The notes beneath the pieces are model-generated. The model had not been told where the DNA came from, made no database searches, and was given only the letters and a program-made list of their open reading frames with translations. Made by a program: the position numbers and the translations under genes. From CBDDBH01 sp965225625 (lineage in GTDB: Bacteria; Pseudomonadota; Gammaproteobacteria; JADZEE01), in NCBI GenBank assembly GCA_965225625.1, contig CBDDBH010000031.1, positions 1 through 64,000 of the forward strand: DNA of 64,000 bases. Reading direction: 5' to 3'. Shown one piece after another: positions 51,914 through 61,895 of this stretch. Position 1 is the stretch's first letter, and each line of letters begins with the position of its first letter.

Positions 51914-52630
51914 ATGAATATTGACGCCACAATGCGCGAGCGCATCGCGACTCTGGATCTGGAACAACTGGGCGCAAGCTTTCATAACCAGAACGAATTT
52001 CTTCTTATCGAGGACTTTTTGCCTACCGCCGTTCTCGATACGTTACTGGCCGAGCTGCCACGGCTGGAAAGCTCAGTACATCGCAACTACATCCCAAAGC
52101 ATAAAAAAGGCGGGAGTATCAGTCGTTACGACCTGGATAAGCGCGCTCCGCAATTCGGTGCACTGTACGGTGCCGGCAGTCTCAACGATATGATCCTGAA
52201 CCTCACCAGCACAAACCTTTCACCTTGCCCAGCGTCGGATCCCCATACATACGCGCTCTACTATTACACCGAACCCGGCGATCATATTGGCTTCCACTAC
52301 GACACCTCGTACTACAAAGGCAGTCGTTATACCGTTTTGATAGGCTTGGTCGATCAATCCACCAGCAAGCTCGAGTATCGACGTAAAGGCGCGAGCGAAT
52401 TCGAATCTATATCATTACAACCAGGCTGGTTTGTATTATTCAATGGCGACAAACTCTATCATCGGATCACACCGTTAGGGCCAAACGAAACTCGCATTGC
52501 CCTGACATTCGAGTACGTCACTGACACGCGCATCGCGCCTTTTCTCAGGTTCGTGTCGAACATGAAAGATGCGATTGCCTATTTCGGATTGCGCCAGGTG
52601 TTTGGGCGACGGCCACAAGGTAGCCGCTGA
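51914..52630 (+). CDS. 2OG-Fe(II) oxygenase
   Basis: From the ATG at 51914 (MNIDATMRERIATLDLEQLG) the 238-residue protein has the double-stranded beta-helix iron site GFHYDTSYYKG (HxD), the distal histidine in DKLYHRITPLGP, and the 2-oxoglutarate-binding Arg in NETRIALTFEY, as in prolyl-4-hydroxylase-like enzymes. It hydroxylates an unknown substrate. It is 32 nt upstream of the nucleotidyltransferase and thus probably heads the phosphonate operon; hydroxylation of a phosphonate is a known tailoring step in other pathways, so this is a fair but untested guess. Confidence 0.8.
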   Translation: MNIDATMRERIATLDLEQLGASFHNQNEFLLIEDFLPTAVLDTLLAELPRLESSVHRNYIPKHKKGGSISRYDLDKRAPQFGALYGAGSLNDMILNLTSTNLSPCPASDPHTYALYYYTEPGDHIGFHYDTSYYKGSRYTVLIGLVDQSTSKLEYRRKGASEFESISLQPGWFVLFNGDKLYHRITPLGPNETRIALTFEYVTDTRIAPFLRFVSNMKDAIAYFGLRQVFGRRPQGSR

Positions 52631-52662
52631 CGAGCGCACACTGCTATGAGGCAAGCGAGACG

Positions 52663-53403
52663 TTGAAGGCCATCATTCTAGCAGCCGGTGTCGGTCAACG
52701 ATTGAGTAGCAGACACAACGAACCTAAGTGTTTATTGCAGCTAGGCGGCAAATCTCTGTTCGAGCGCCACCTCGAGAGCCTGCGCGCGTGTGGCATCCAG
52801 GAGATGGTGATTTGCGTCGGCTATCAGGCCGCAAAGATCGAGGCGGAAATCCAAAGACTCGCAGCTGGTCAGTTTTGCCGAACGGTTTATAACGATGCGT
52901 TCGAGCGCGGCAGTAGTGTCAGTCTATGGTGTATGCGCCATCATTTACGCGATGACGACACTCTGCTTATGGATGCCGATGTGTTATACAACCTGAGCAT
53001 TCTCGAACGCCTGACCAAGACGACAAGGGCTAACTGCTTTCTACTCGATCGAGAATTTGAAGCTGGCGATGAACCCGTCAAGCTGTGTATATCGAACGGC
53101 AGGCTGGTTGAGTTTCGCAAGCAACTCGATCCTGCACTGGACTATGATCAATGCGGGGAATCCGTCGGCTTTTTCCGATTGTCGCCGACCATGGGTGCAC
53201 GTTTGGCGCTTACACTGGAGGATTATTACGAAAATCAGCGTTACGACGAACCGTATGAGGAAGCGTTACGCGATATTTTGTTGCAATACCCCGATGAGTT
53301 CAGCTACGAAGATGTCACCGGCAATCCTTGGATCGAAATCGATTTTCCCGAGGATGTCGACCGTGCTCGCGACGTCATTCTTCCGCGTCTCAAAGATGGA
53401 TAA
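52663..53403 (+). CDS. sugar/alcohol-phosphate nucleotidyltransferase
   Basis: The 246-residue protein begins MKAIILAAGVGQRLSSRHNE and has PKCLLQLGGKSLFERHLESL, the nucleotide-binding start of NTP transferases, with the metal-binding DADVLYN at about residue 105 and NPWIEIDFPEDVDRARDVI at the end. It resembles LicC-type CTP:phosphocholine cytidylyltransferases. Placed directly before the PEP mutase fusion, it could activate a phosphonate or its acceptor with CMP. It starts with TTG. It is one of two nucleotidyltransferase domains in the cluster. Confidence 0.82.
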   Translation: MKAIILAAGVGQRLSSRHNEPKCLLQLGGKSLFERHLESLRACGIQEMVICVGYQAAKIEAEIQRLAAGQFCRTVYNDAFERGSSVSLWCMRHHLRDDDTLLMDADVLYNLSILERLTKTTRANCFLLDREFEAGDEPVKLCISNGRLVEFRKQLDPALDYDQCGESVGFFRLSPTMGARLALTLEDYYENQRYDEPYEEALRDILLQYPDEFSYEDVTGNPWIEIDFPEDVDRARDVILPRLKDG

Positions 53404-53415
53404 ACGGAAAATGTG

Positions 53416-55047
53416 ATGACGAAAGCGGCCCAATTAAGAGCGCTCATAGAATCCTCCGATCTCGAGTTTATTCTCGAAGCACATAACGGCGTTAGCGCCC
53501 GCATCGTTGAGGAAGCCGGATTCAAGGGTATCTGGGCGAGCGGTCTGGCGCTGTCCGCACAGTTCGGCGTGCGCGACAACAACGAAGCAAGCTGGACGCA
53601 GGTCGTGGATATGGTCGAATTTATGGCCGATGTCACATCCATCCCGATACTCGTAGACGGCGACACCGGCTATGGGAATTTCAACAACATGCGCCGCCTG
53701 GTGCGCAAGCTCGAACAACGCAGCATCGCCGGCGTGTGCATTGAAGACAAGCTCTTTCCCAAAACCAACAGCCTCATCGACGGTGAGCAACAACCACTTG
53801 CGGATATCGACGAATTTTGTGGCAAGCTCAAGGCAGGCAAAGACAGCCAATCCGATGATGATTTCTGCATCGTTGCCCGAGTAGAGGCATTTATCGCCGG
53901 CTGGGATATCACTGAAGCCATTCGAAGAGCGGAGGCCTACACAATCGCCGGTGCCGACGCGATACTTATACACAGTAAGCTCAACAAAGCAGAAGAGGTT
54001 CTCGCGTTCGCCAACGAGTGGGCGAACCGGACACCGTTGGTCATCGTGCCGACCAAGTACTACAGCACTCCGCCTGAGGTTTACCGCAGTGCGGGAATCA
54101 ACCTCGTTATCTGGGCCAACCACATGATTCGGGCCGCAGTCGCAGGTATGCAATCGGCCGCGCGCACAATCTATGCTAACGAAACTCCTGTAGACATCGA
54201 AGATCGCATCTCGCAAGTCGGCGAACTGTTCAGGCTGCAAGGCGCCGAGGAACTGCAGGAGGCTGAGAAACGCTACCTTGGGGCCGGCCGCCAACGAACA
54301 CGGGCTATCGTGCTTGCTGCCAACCGCGGCCAGGAGCTAGCCGCACTGACCGATAAGCGCCCGAAAGTGATGATCCTGGTCGGCGGCAAACCGCTGTTAC
54401 AGCGCTTGAAAGGCGAGTTCAAACGCCAGCTAGTGAACGACATTACCGTGGTCGCAGGCTATATGGCAGACGCCATAGATTCGTCCGGGATCTCAGTTCG
54501 GGTAAATGAGAACTTTGCCGACAGCGGAGAACTTGTATCGCTGGCCTGTGCCCAAACCGATTTTCTTGATGACATGGTCATCACTTACGGTGATCTTTTG
54601 TTCCGTAGCTACGTGCTGCAGAACCTGCTTGAGACTAACAGCGAGATCGCGGTGGTCGTCGACTCGGCCCCGCAGAACCAACCTGTGAGCGGCGCACCTG
54701 ACTATGCCTATTGCTCTGCGCCCGACGATCGCTCCGTGCTTGATCAGAAAATTCATCTGCTTCGTGTTGCCAACGAAGCTCGGTGCACTTTAGGGCCGGC
54801 CAGCGGACGCTGGATAGGCATGCTGAAAGTCTCCGGCCACGGTCGGCAGTGGCTGGAACAGGCGTTAGCTGCGCTGCAGCAACGCGACGATTACACGACA
54901 TTGGGCATACCGGATTTGTTGAATTATCTGGTAGACCAAGAGCGATCGATTGACGTTGTCTACATTCACGGCCATTGGTTGGACGTAAATTCGCTCGATG
55001 ACCTTGGTAGGGCCGAAGACTTTACTCACGGGGTGGCTGACCCTTGA
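53416..55047 (+). CDS. phosphoenolpyruvate mutase fused to a nucleotidyltransferase domain
   Basis: Residues 1 to about 285 are a PEP mutase: GIWASGLALSAQFGVRDNNE, DGDTGYGNF and the diagnostic EDKLFPKTNS (E110-D111-K112 counted from the ATG at 53416). It converts PEP to phosphonopyruvate, the entry to natural phosphonates. Residues from about 295 form a nucleotidyltransferase-like domain (RAIVLAANRGQELAAL, PKVMILVGGKPLLQRLKGEF), but the first glycine loop reads AANRGQEL, not the usual AAGxGxRL, so activity of that domain is uncertain. It overlaps the decarboxylase gene by 4 nt. Confidence 0.92.
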   Translation: MTKAAQLRALIESSDLEFILEAHNGVSARIVEEAGFKGIWASGLALSAQFGVRDNNEASWTQVVDMVEFMADVTSIPILVDGDTGYGNFNNMRRLVRKLEQRSIAGVCIEDKLFPKTNSLIDGEQQPLADIDEFCGKLKAGKDSQSDDDFCIVARVEAFIAGWDITEAIRRAEAYTIAGADAILIHSKLNKAEEVLAFANEWANRTPLVIVPTKYYSTPPEVYRSAGINLVIWANHMIRAAVAGMQSAARTIYANETPVDIEDRISQVGELFRLQGAEELQEAEKRYLGAGRQRTRAIVLAANRGQELAALTDKRPKVMILVGGKPLLQRLKGEFKRQLVNDITVVAGYMADAIDSSGISVRVNENFADSGELVSLACAQTDFLDDMVITYGDLLFRSYVLQNLLETNSEIAVVVDSAPQNQPVSGAPDYAYCSAPDDRSVLDQKIHLLRVANEARCTLGPASGRWIGMLKVSGHGRQWLEQALAALQQRDDYTTLGIPDLLNYLVDQERSIDVVYIHGHWLDVNSLDDLGRAEDFTHGVADP

Positions 55048-56201
55048 TTGAAGCGAAACAGTTCATCGAAGCTGCCCGTCAGCGAGGATTCAATTGGTAC
55101 GCGGGCGTACCCTGCTCCTTTCTGACCCCATTCATCAATTACGTTATCAACGATGGGGCATTAAAGTATGTCTCGTCTGCTAACGAAGGTGACGCGGTGG
55201 CAAGCGCCGCGGGCGCAACAATCGGCGGCAAACGCACGGTCGTAATGCTACAGAATTCAGGATTGGGCAACGCCGTCAGTCCGCTTACCTCATTGGCTTA
55301 CATTTTTCGCCTTCCAATGTTGATCATATGTACCCATCGCGGCGCGCCCGGCGTTAGCGACGAACCGCAACACGCGTTAATGGGAGAAATCACGGGTGAG
55401 TTGTTCGACACTATGAAGATCCCCTGGAAATATTTCCCGACACGGGAGGAGGACATCGACTCGGCACTATCCAAAGCCGATGATTTTTTACTGAGAGAGT
55501 CACGCCCTTATGCATTGCTGATGCGCAAAGGTACCATTGCAGCGCATGCGCTCCACGCTCAGGCCCCGCGCACGCAACGTGCAGACTGTGAGCGGATGAG
55601 CTTCGACAATGCGCCCGCACAAAACCGCCTGTCGCGCGCAAGCGTATTGCAAACGGTGATCGAGTATACCGCTGACGCCCGACACGTGATCATCGCAACG
55701 ACTGGTTTTACCGGTCGAGAACTTTATGCCCTGGCAGATCGCCCTAATCAACTCTACATGGTGGGATCCATGGGTTGTGCTTCGTCACTCGGACTCGGAT
55801 TATCATTAGCGCGTCCGGATTTGACCGTCACGATAATTGATGGCGACGGCGCGGCGCTAATGCGCATGGGTAATTTTGCGACCATTGGCGCCTACGGTGG
55901 CGGCAATTTGATCCATCTACTCTTGGACAATGAAGCCCACGATTCCACCGGCGCACAGTCGACGGTATCGGCTAGTGTGAGTTTCGCCGAAGTAGCAGCG
56001 GGGTGTGGTTACGCGTGTGCCTATCAGGGTAACGGAGCGGAATTGCTACCAGCGCTGTACGGTAACTTGAGCGGTGACGGTCCTCGGTTCGGTCAGCTTA
56101 AAATATCTACGGGTACAATCGACTCATTGCCACGACCGGCGATTCAACCCGCTGACGTGTGCTCCCGCTTAATGACTCATATTGGCGCGACAACAACATG
56201 A
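55044..56201 (+). CDS. aepY: phosphonopyruvate decarboxylase
   Basis: The 385-residue protein has a TPP-enzyme layout: the N-terminal pyrimidine-binding half (WYAGVPCSFLTPFINYVIND, SSANEGDAVASAAGATIGGK) and the C-terminal cofactor half with the GDG-x-N motif GDGAALMRMGNF to LLLDNEAHDSTG. It decarboxylates phosphonopyruvate to phosphonoacetaldehyde, pulling the unfavourable mutase reaction forward. It overlaps the mutase gene upstream and the transaminase gene downstream by 4 nt each. Confidence 0.94.
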   Translation: MIEAKQFIEAARQRGFNWYAGVPCSFLTPFINYVINDGALKYVSSANEGDAVASAAGATIGGKRTVVMLQNSGLGNAVSPLTSLAYIFRLPMLIICTHRGAPGVSDEPQHALMGEITGELFDTMKIPWKYFPTREEDIDSALSKADDFLLRESRPYALLMRKGTIAAHALHAQAPRTQRADCERMSFDNAPAQNRLSRASVLQTVIEYTADARHVIIATTGFTGRELYALADRPNQLYMVGSMGCASSLGLGLSLARPDLTVTIIDGDGAALMRMGNFATIGAYGGGNLIHLLLDNEAHDSTGAQSTVSASVSFAEVAAGCGYACAYQGNGAELLPALYGNLSGDGPRFGQLKISTGTIDSLPRPAIQPADVCSRLMTHIGATTT

Positions 56202-57259
56202 TTCTGCTAAACCCCGGACCGGTGAACCTCAGTGCGCGCGTGCGCGGTGCTTTACAAGGCCCGGATTTATGTCATCGCGAACCGGAATTCAGCGCGCTGC
56301 AAAACGACATACGTTCGCGCTTGCTGGACGTCTATGGCCTGGCAGCCAACGACTATGCCCCGGTGTTAATGACAGGCTCCGGCACGGCTGCCATGGAGGC
56401 TATGCTTAGCAGCTTGGTCCCGGATGGGGGCGCGGTCGTGACCATCGAAAACGGCGTCTACGGCGAACGTTTGAGCACGATTGCCGAGGTTTACGGGATA
56501 TCGTGCGTGGCCGTTAAACATGAATGGGGCGCCGCAATTGATCTGCCCCGAGTGAGTGCGGCACTGTCTGACGCTGTCTCGCACATCGCCGTCGTTCAGC
56601 ACGAAACCACCACCGGGCGGCTGAACGATTTGACGGCTCTCGCAGCGCTGTGCCGTGAACGTGGGATCGAGATGTTGGTGGACGCCGTAAGCAGTTTCGG
56701 CGCGGAGCGTATCGATTTCCAGCAGGGCACAATTGCCGGCTGCGCCGCGACGGCGAATAAATGCCTGCACGGCGTTCCGGGAACGAGTTTCGTAATCGCC
56801 AAACATGCGGCCATCGCCGCAGGAAATGCTCGCAACCTTTATCTGGACTTAAAGCGCTATGCCGCAGCCCAGGCGCAGGGCGGTACACCCTTCACCCAAT
56901 CTGTACAAACCTTCTACGCATTGCGCGAAGCCTTGGCTGAGTTCGCTGAACAAGGAGGCTGGACCGCGCGCCACGCGCACTATAAAAAGCTGGCCGCGAT
57001 TGTGCGCGATGGACTGTCGGCTCTCGATATTAAACCGCTACTGGAGTGTGAACAAACCTCCGTGGTTCTGGCGAGTTATCTGCTACCCGACGGCATGACA
57101 TATGACGAGCTGCACGACGGCTTAAAGCAACTCGAATTCGTAATTTACGCCGGTCAGGGTGAGCTTTCGAAACGGCTATTCCGCATCTCGACAATGGGTG
57201 CGATTGGCGAAGCAGATATGCACCGATTCGTGAAGGCTGTTGCGTCGCTGAACGGTTAA
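56198..57259 (+). CDS. phnW: 2-aminoethylphosphonate-pyruvate transaminase
   Basis: The ATG at 56198, in an ATGA overlap with the decarboxylase, gives MILLNPGPVNLSARVRGALQ, 353 residues. This is a class V aminotransferase with HREPEFSALQNDIRSRL, TGSGTAAMEAMLSSLVP, LVDAVSSFGAE and the PLP lysine in ATANKCLHGVPGTSFV. In this operon it acts in the synthetic direction, aminating phosphonoacetaldehyde to 2-aminoethylphosphonate, not in phosphonate breakdown. Confidence 0.93.
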   Translation: MILLNPGPVNLSARVRGALQGPDLCHREPEFSALQNDIRSRLLDVYGLAANDYAPVLMTGSGTAAMEAMLSSLVPDGGAVVTIENGVYGERLSTIAEVYGISCVAVKHEWGAAIDLPRVSAALSDAVSHIAVVQHETTTGRLNDLTALAALCRERGIEMLVDAVSSFGAERIDFQQGTIAGCAATANKCLHGVPGTSFVIAKHAAIAAGNARNLYLDLKRYAAAQAQGGTPFTQSVQTFYALREALAEFAEQGGWTARHAHYKKLAAIVRDGLSALDIKPLLECEQTSVVLASYLLPDGMTYDELHDGLKQLEFVIYAGQGELSKRLFRISTMGAIGEADMHRFVKAVASLNG

Positions 57260-57284
57260 GGGCGCTCCAGGCTCCAACGCGAGG

Positions 57285-59171
57285 TCAGTTACCAATCGCC
57301 GCCGAGGCCCCTTCCTCGCAGTACTGACGAATGAATGTCAGCAGCCCCTCAACGGTCATTTCCGCGGACTTCAACATGTCGTCACGACTGCCATGGTGGA
57401 TCAATCGGTCCGGCAAGCCGCAATTAATTATCCGCTGGGCGACACCATTGGCAGCCAGCGCTTCGTTAACCGCGCTACCTGCGCCGCCGGCCACCGAACT
57501 TTCGTCCACGGTGACGAGCAACTCGTGACTGGCCGCCATCTCCAGGATTATGTGTTCATCAATCGGCTTGACGAAACGCATGTTTACGACAGTTGCATCC
57601 AGTTGTTCGGCAACGTCCAGCGCCGGCGCCACCATGGCGCCAAATGCCAGAATAGCGATGTTCTTACCCTGGCGGCGCAATTCTGCCTTACCCAAGGGTA
57701 GCACCCGCATCTCCTCTTCAACCTCGACACCCGGGCCCGCACCGCGCGGGTAGCGAACAGCTGCGGGTTGATCCAATAAAAATCCGGTGTAAAGCATTTG
57801 CCGACATTCGTTCTCGTCTGACGGCGTCATGACCACCATGTTCGGCAGACAGCGCAAGAACGCCAGATCGTAACTGCCATTGTGCGTAGGTCCATCCGCA
57901 CCAACCAGACCGGCACGATCGATAGCGAATAACACCGGCAGCTTCTGGTTTACGACATCATGTATCAATTGATCGTAGCCGCGCTGCAGGAAGGTCGAAT
58001 AAATTGCGACCACCGGTTTCAATCCGTCACAAGCCATCCCGGCTGCGACGGTCACACTGTGTTGCTCAGCGATCCCCACATCGAAATAGCGTTCAGGGAA
58101 TTCTTGCTCGAAGCGGATAAGATCCGAGCCCTCGCGCATTGCCGGCGTGATCGCGACCAGCCGTTCGTCCAGCACGGCCATGTCGCATACCCATTTACCG
58201 AAAACCTTGCTGTAGGTTGGCTTGGATGGCTTACCGCTGGCGACGATACCGGCTTTCGGATCGAACGGTGAAACACCATGGTATTTGACCGGATCGGCCT
58301 CCGCCGGCGCATAGCCCTTACCCTTCTGGGTAATGATGTGCAGCAGTTGCGGCCCTGGTAACTGCTGCAGATTTCGCAGCGTCGAAATCAACACTGGTAA
58401 ATCGTGTCCATCGATAGGACCGATGTAATTGAATTTAAACTCCTCGAAAAGCGTGCCCGGGATAATTAATCCCTTGACGTGTTCCTCTGCACGACGCGCA
58501 AGTTCCCATGCATTTGGAACGTTGGAAAGCACCCTGCGGCTGCGCTCTTTAACGCTTGTATAGAACTTGCCGGACAACAGCTGCGCAAATCGATTGGACA
58601 GCGCACCGACGTTGGGTGAAATGGACATGTTGTTGTCGTTCAGAATAACCAGCAGATTTGCATTCAGCGCGCCGGCGTGGTTCAACGCTTCGAAGGCCAT
58701 ACCTGCGGTCATGGCGCCGTCGCCAATAATGGCAACCGCCCGCCGCCCGCTGCCGGTAAGTGCAGCGGCAATAGACATGCCCAGCGCCGCGCTGATCGAA
58801 GTACTGGAATGACCGACGCCGAAGGTGTCGTATTCGCTCTCATCACGCTTGGGAAACGGCGCTAGCCCGCCCCACTGTTTGATGGTCTGAATGCGATCGC
58901 GTCGCCCTGTGAGGATCTTATGCGGATAGGCTTGGTGACCCACATCCCAAACAAGCCTATCTTCCGGGGTGTTGTAAAGGTAATGCAGGGCGGTCGTAAG
59001 TTCGACTGCACCTAGTCCCGCGGCAAAATGACCACCGCTCTGGCTGACGGACTCAATCAGAAAGGCCCGTAGTTCGCCGGCTAGCGGCAGCAGCTGCGAC
59101 TCGTCCAGGCGCCTGAGGTCGGCCGGGGACTCGATCTTGGATAATAGTGGGTAGCGCGAAGCGTCGATCAT
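57285..59171 (-). CDS. dxs: 1-deoxy-D-xylulose-5-phosphate synthase
   Basis: The 628-residue enzyme has the TPP motif GDGAMTAGMAFEALNHAGAL to NDNNMSISPNVG, GHQAYPHKILTGRR, the catalytic region DVGIAEQHSVTVAAGMA, and DRAGLVGADGPTHNG. It condenses pyruvate and glyceraldehyde-3-phosphate in the first step of the MEP pathway. Its place inside the hopanoid cluster, opposite to phnW and divergent from hpnH, suggests that precursor supply is tied to hopanoid production. It ends 25 nt from the phnW stop. Confidence 0.97.
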   Translation of the reverse strand: MIDASRYPLLSKIESPADLRRLDESQLLPLAGELRAFLIESVSQSGGHFAAGLGAVELTTALHYLYNTPEDRLVWDVGHQAYPHKILTGRRDRIQTIKQWGGLAPFPKRDESEYDTFGVGHSSTSISAALGMSIAAALTGSGRRAVAIIGDGAMTAGMAFEALNHAGALNANLLVILNDNNMSISPNVGALSNRFAQLLSGKFYTSVKERSRRVLSNVPNAWELARRAEEHVKGLIIPGTLFEEFKFNYIGPIDGHDLPVLISTLRNLQQLPGPQLLHIITQKGKGYAPAEADPVKYHGVSPFDPKAGIVASGKPSKPTYSKVFGKWVCDMAVLDERLVAITPAMREGSDLIRFEQEFPERYFDVGIAEQHSVTVAAGMACDGLKPVVAIYSTFLQRGYDQLIHDVVNQKLPVLFAIDRAGLVGADGPTHNGSYDLAFLRCLPNMVVMTPSDENECRQMLYTGFLLDQPAAVRYPRGAGPGVEVEEEMRVLPLGKAELRRQGKNIAILAFGAMVAPALDVAEQLDATVVNMRFVKPIDEHIILEMAASHELLVTVDESSVAGGAGSAVNEALAANGVAQRIINCGLPDRLIHHGSRDDMLKSAEMTVEGLLTFIRQYCEEGASAAIGN

Positions 59172-59427
59172 TAATTGGAACTAGGCCGGCGGCTTTGCGC
59201 CATTATGGATAGAGCCCTCAAATGTTGCAAGGAAACGCCATGCGGTTCTGCAACCGCAACACTCAGAACGTATTCCATCGCTACCGCGACTGTTGGTCGC
59301 GAGCAACGGAAAAGCGACCAGCTCTGTACATTGGACTAGGATTCCAGTATCGTACCGCATACGTAGCAGATTAGACCGCAATTCGTTGAAACAAAAGCCA
59401 TTTTCTCAAGACTGACCGGGGGGCCGA

Positions 59428-60560
59428 ATGGGCGTACCGCTTATCCAAAAATACCGTGTTGCGCGTTACATACTTGGCCAGAAAATCGCCCGTACCCCGC
59501 GTTATCCGCTGGTGCTCATGCTGGAACCCTTGTTCCGTTGCAATCTTGCCTGTGCGGGGTGCGGCAAGATTGATTATCCGGATGAGATACTGGACAAACG
59601 GCTGAGCTATGAAGATTGTATGCACGCAATCGACGAATGCGGTGCTCCCATCGTTTCAATCGCGGGCGGCGAACCACTCATCCATAAGGATATGCCGCGC
59701 ATCGTTCGGGGCTATATCGAAAAGAAGAAGTTTGTTTATTTGTGCACCAATGCGTTGCTGCTCGAGAAACGTATTAAAGATTATCAACCCTCGCTGTATT
59801 TGACCTTCTCTATTCATCTCGACGGTAATCGTGATCGCCCACGACGCTTCAGTGTGCCGCGACGGCGTATTCGAAAAATGTGTTGAGGTCATTAAGCTCG
59901 CGCGCTCGCAAGGTTTCGCGTAAACATTAACTGCACCTTGTTTCAGGAGAGAGCCCGGAAGAGGTTGGCGAATTCATGGATCAGGTGATGAAGCTGGGTG
60001 TCGAGGGTGTTACCATTAGCCCCGGTTACAGCTATGAACGCGCTCCGCGCCAGGACGTATTCCTTAAACGTACCGGCAGCAAGCAACTGTTCCGCGACAT
60101 CTTCAAACTGGCACCGGGCCGCGGCTGGCGCTTCAACCAATCGTCGCTATACCTGGATTTTCTCGCCGGCAACCAGACCTACCACTGCACGCCGTGGGGT
60201 AATCCCACGCGCAACGTTTTTGGTTGGCAAAAACCATGTTACCTGCTTGTGGGCGAAGGCTACGCATCCTCGTTCAAATCGCTTATCGAGGATACCGATT
60301 GGGATAATTACGGCACTGGCCGCAACCCCAAGTGCGCTGACTGCATGGTGCACTGTGGTTATGAGGCCACCGCTGTGGATGATACGTTTCAGCGCCCCTG
60401 GCAAGCGGCCAAAGTTGCGCTGCTGGGCCCTAAAACCAGCGGCCCAATGGCGCCGGAAGTTACGTTCCATTACGACGACGTTGCGCCGGCTCGACCGAAA
60501 TTAGTGGCGGAATCAGTTCTCCAGCCACGCGACGCTGAAACCAAACAACGCGTCGCCTGA
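59428..60560 (+). pseudogene. hpnH: radical SAM adenosyl-hopene synthase HpnH, broken by three apparent indels
   Basis: The first frame (59428-59886) has MGVPLIQKYRVARYILGQKI and the radical SAM cluster CNLACAGCGKIDYPDEILDK (CxxxCxxC), AGGEPLIHKDMP and ends soon after SIHLDGNRD. The homology then moves: an extra C near 59840 shifts to a frame reading RHDASVCRDGVFEKCVEVIK, a missing base near 59921 shifts again to VNINCTLFQ, and a missing G near 59946 gives ESPEEVGEF and the last frame (59976-60560: MDQVMKLGVEGVTISPGYSY, KTSGPMAPEVTFHYDD). HpnH joins 5'-deoxyadenosine to hopene, the first side-chain step. The low divergence otherwise suggests sequence errors or a very recent inactivation. Confidence 0.85.
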
Positions 60561-60635
60561 ATCTACCAGCGTTTTGTTGCTCGTTAAGCCGTACACGCCT
60601 GGATCGTTCATGCAATACACGGGCTAGGAGCCTCA

Positions 60636-61742
60636 TTGCTGCTACTGGTTTCCGCCGCCGCCGCCATCTGGCTGGCCATCGTGATCCTACCCTTGCGGCC
60701 TTGGTCGGTCGCGCAAGCGCTTGATGCGGTGCCCGGCATCGCAACGCCCGATCTAAGTAACATTAGCGCCATCATACCGGCCCGCAACGAGGGTCCGTAC
60801 ATCGCCGCAACACTCCGCCAATTGAGCGCCCAGGGGAAGGGAATTCGACTCATCGTGGTCGATGACCAATCTCTGGATGATACGGCCGCAGTGGTACGGG
60901 CACTCGCCATTCCCAACCTCACGCTTATCGAAGGCACGCAACCACCAAGCGGTTGGAGCGGCAAACTTTGGGCGCTCGAACAAGGACGCGGACAGCTCGC
61001 GACCGATCAGGTACTACTCGTCGATGCCGATGTACAAATGCAACCAGGCCTGGTTGCAGCCTTGCGTAACAAGCTGCAGGCCGAAGCACTTGGACTTGTT
61101 TCGCTGATGGTAGAACTGCGTATGCAACGTTTCTGGGAACGCGCACTGCTGCCAGCTTTTATTTATTTCTTTAAATTCGTTTACCCATTCCAACTGGCTA
61201 ACTCACGGGTTAGATGGTTTGCGGCGGCTGCCGGCGGTTGCATTCTTACCCGGCGGGCGATACTCGATGAGATCGGTGGATTTGCCTCCTTCAAAGACGC
61301 GTTGATTGATGATTGTACGTTGGCGCTGAAGATAAAAGCCCGTGGTCACGGAACCTGGATCGGCCTGACACATTCTGCATCGAGCATGCGGGCTTACGAC
61401 TTCAGCGAAATCTGGAACATGGTCGCGCGGACCGCGTTCACCCAACTTCGATACTCTTCATTGCTGTTGCTGGCGTGCACATTACTCCTGGCAACAGCGT
61501 ATTGGGGTCCCGTTCTTGGTCTGGCAAGTGGCAATCCCGTGCTGCAGGCGCTGGGCATTGGGGCGTTTGCAGCCATGGCCCTCACATACCGCCCGACGTT
61601 GAATTACTACCGGCAAAGCTCGATGTGGGCATTGGCATTGCCGATAACCGCGACTCTCTATCTGGCTATGACCTGGAATTCGGCATGGCGATTTTGGCGC
61701 GGCGAGCGCTCTCGCTGGAAGGGACGCAACTACGCTCGCTGA
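60636..61742 (+). CDS. hpnB: hopene-associated glycosyltransferase HpnB
   Basis: The TTG at 60636 has AGGAG 5 nt upstream. The 368-residue protein has an N-terminal membrane helix, a GT-A family 2 domain (ISAIIPARNEGPYIAATLRQ, IRLIVVDDQSLDDTA, LLVDADVQMQPGLV, DDCTLALKIKARG) and C-terminal hydrophobic helices, the layout of HpnB. It is a putative hopanoid glycosyltransferase; its exact product is not established. It follows hpnH by 75 nt. Confidence 0.92.
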   Translation: MLLLVSAAAAIWLAIVILPLRPWSVAQALDAVPGIATPDLSNISAIIPARNEGPYIAATLRQLSAQGKGIRLIVVDDQSLDDTAAVVRALAIPNLTLIEGTQPPSGWSGKLWALEQGRGQLATDQVLLVDADVQMQPGLVAALRNKLQAEALGLVSLMVELRMQRFWERALLPAFIYFFKFVYPFQLANSRVRWFAAAAGGCILTRRAILDEIGGFASFKDALIDDCTLALKIKARGHGTWIGLTHSASSMRAYDFSEIWNMVARTAFTQLRYSSLLLLACTLLLATAYWGPVLGLASGNPVLQALGIGAFAAMALTYRPTLNYYRQSSMWALALPITATLYLAMTWNSAWRFWRGERSRWKGRNYAR

Positions 61743-61895
61743 TGAGTCCGCCAGACATGGTGGCCGGAGTTGCATTAGTCGGCTCGCCACGGCGCCTGCG
61801 TGAACTATCCGCTAAATGTGACCTCAAAATAGAGGTCTGATTGATTTTGCCGACGATCAATCTGTGTTAGCTTCACGTCGTCGCCAACGGAGGTT

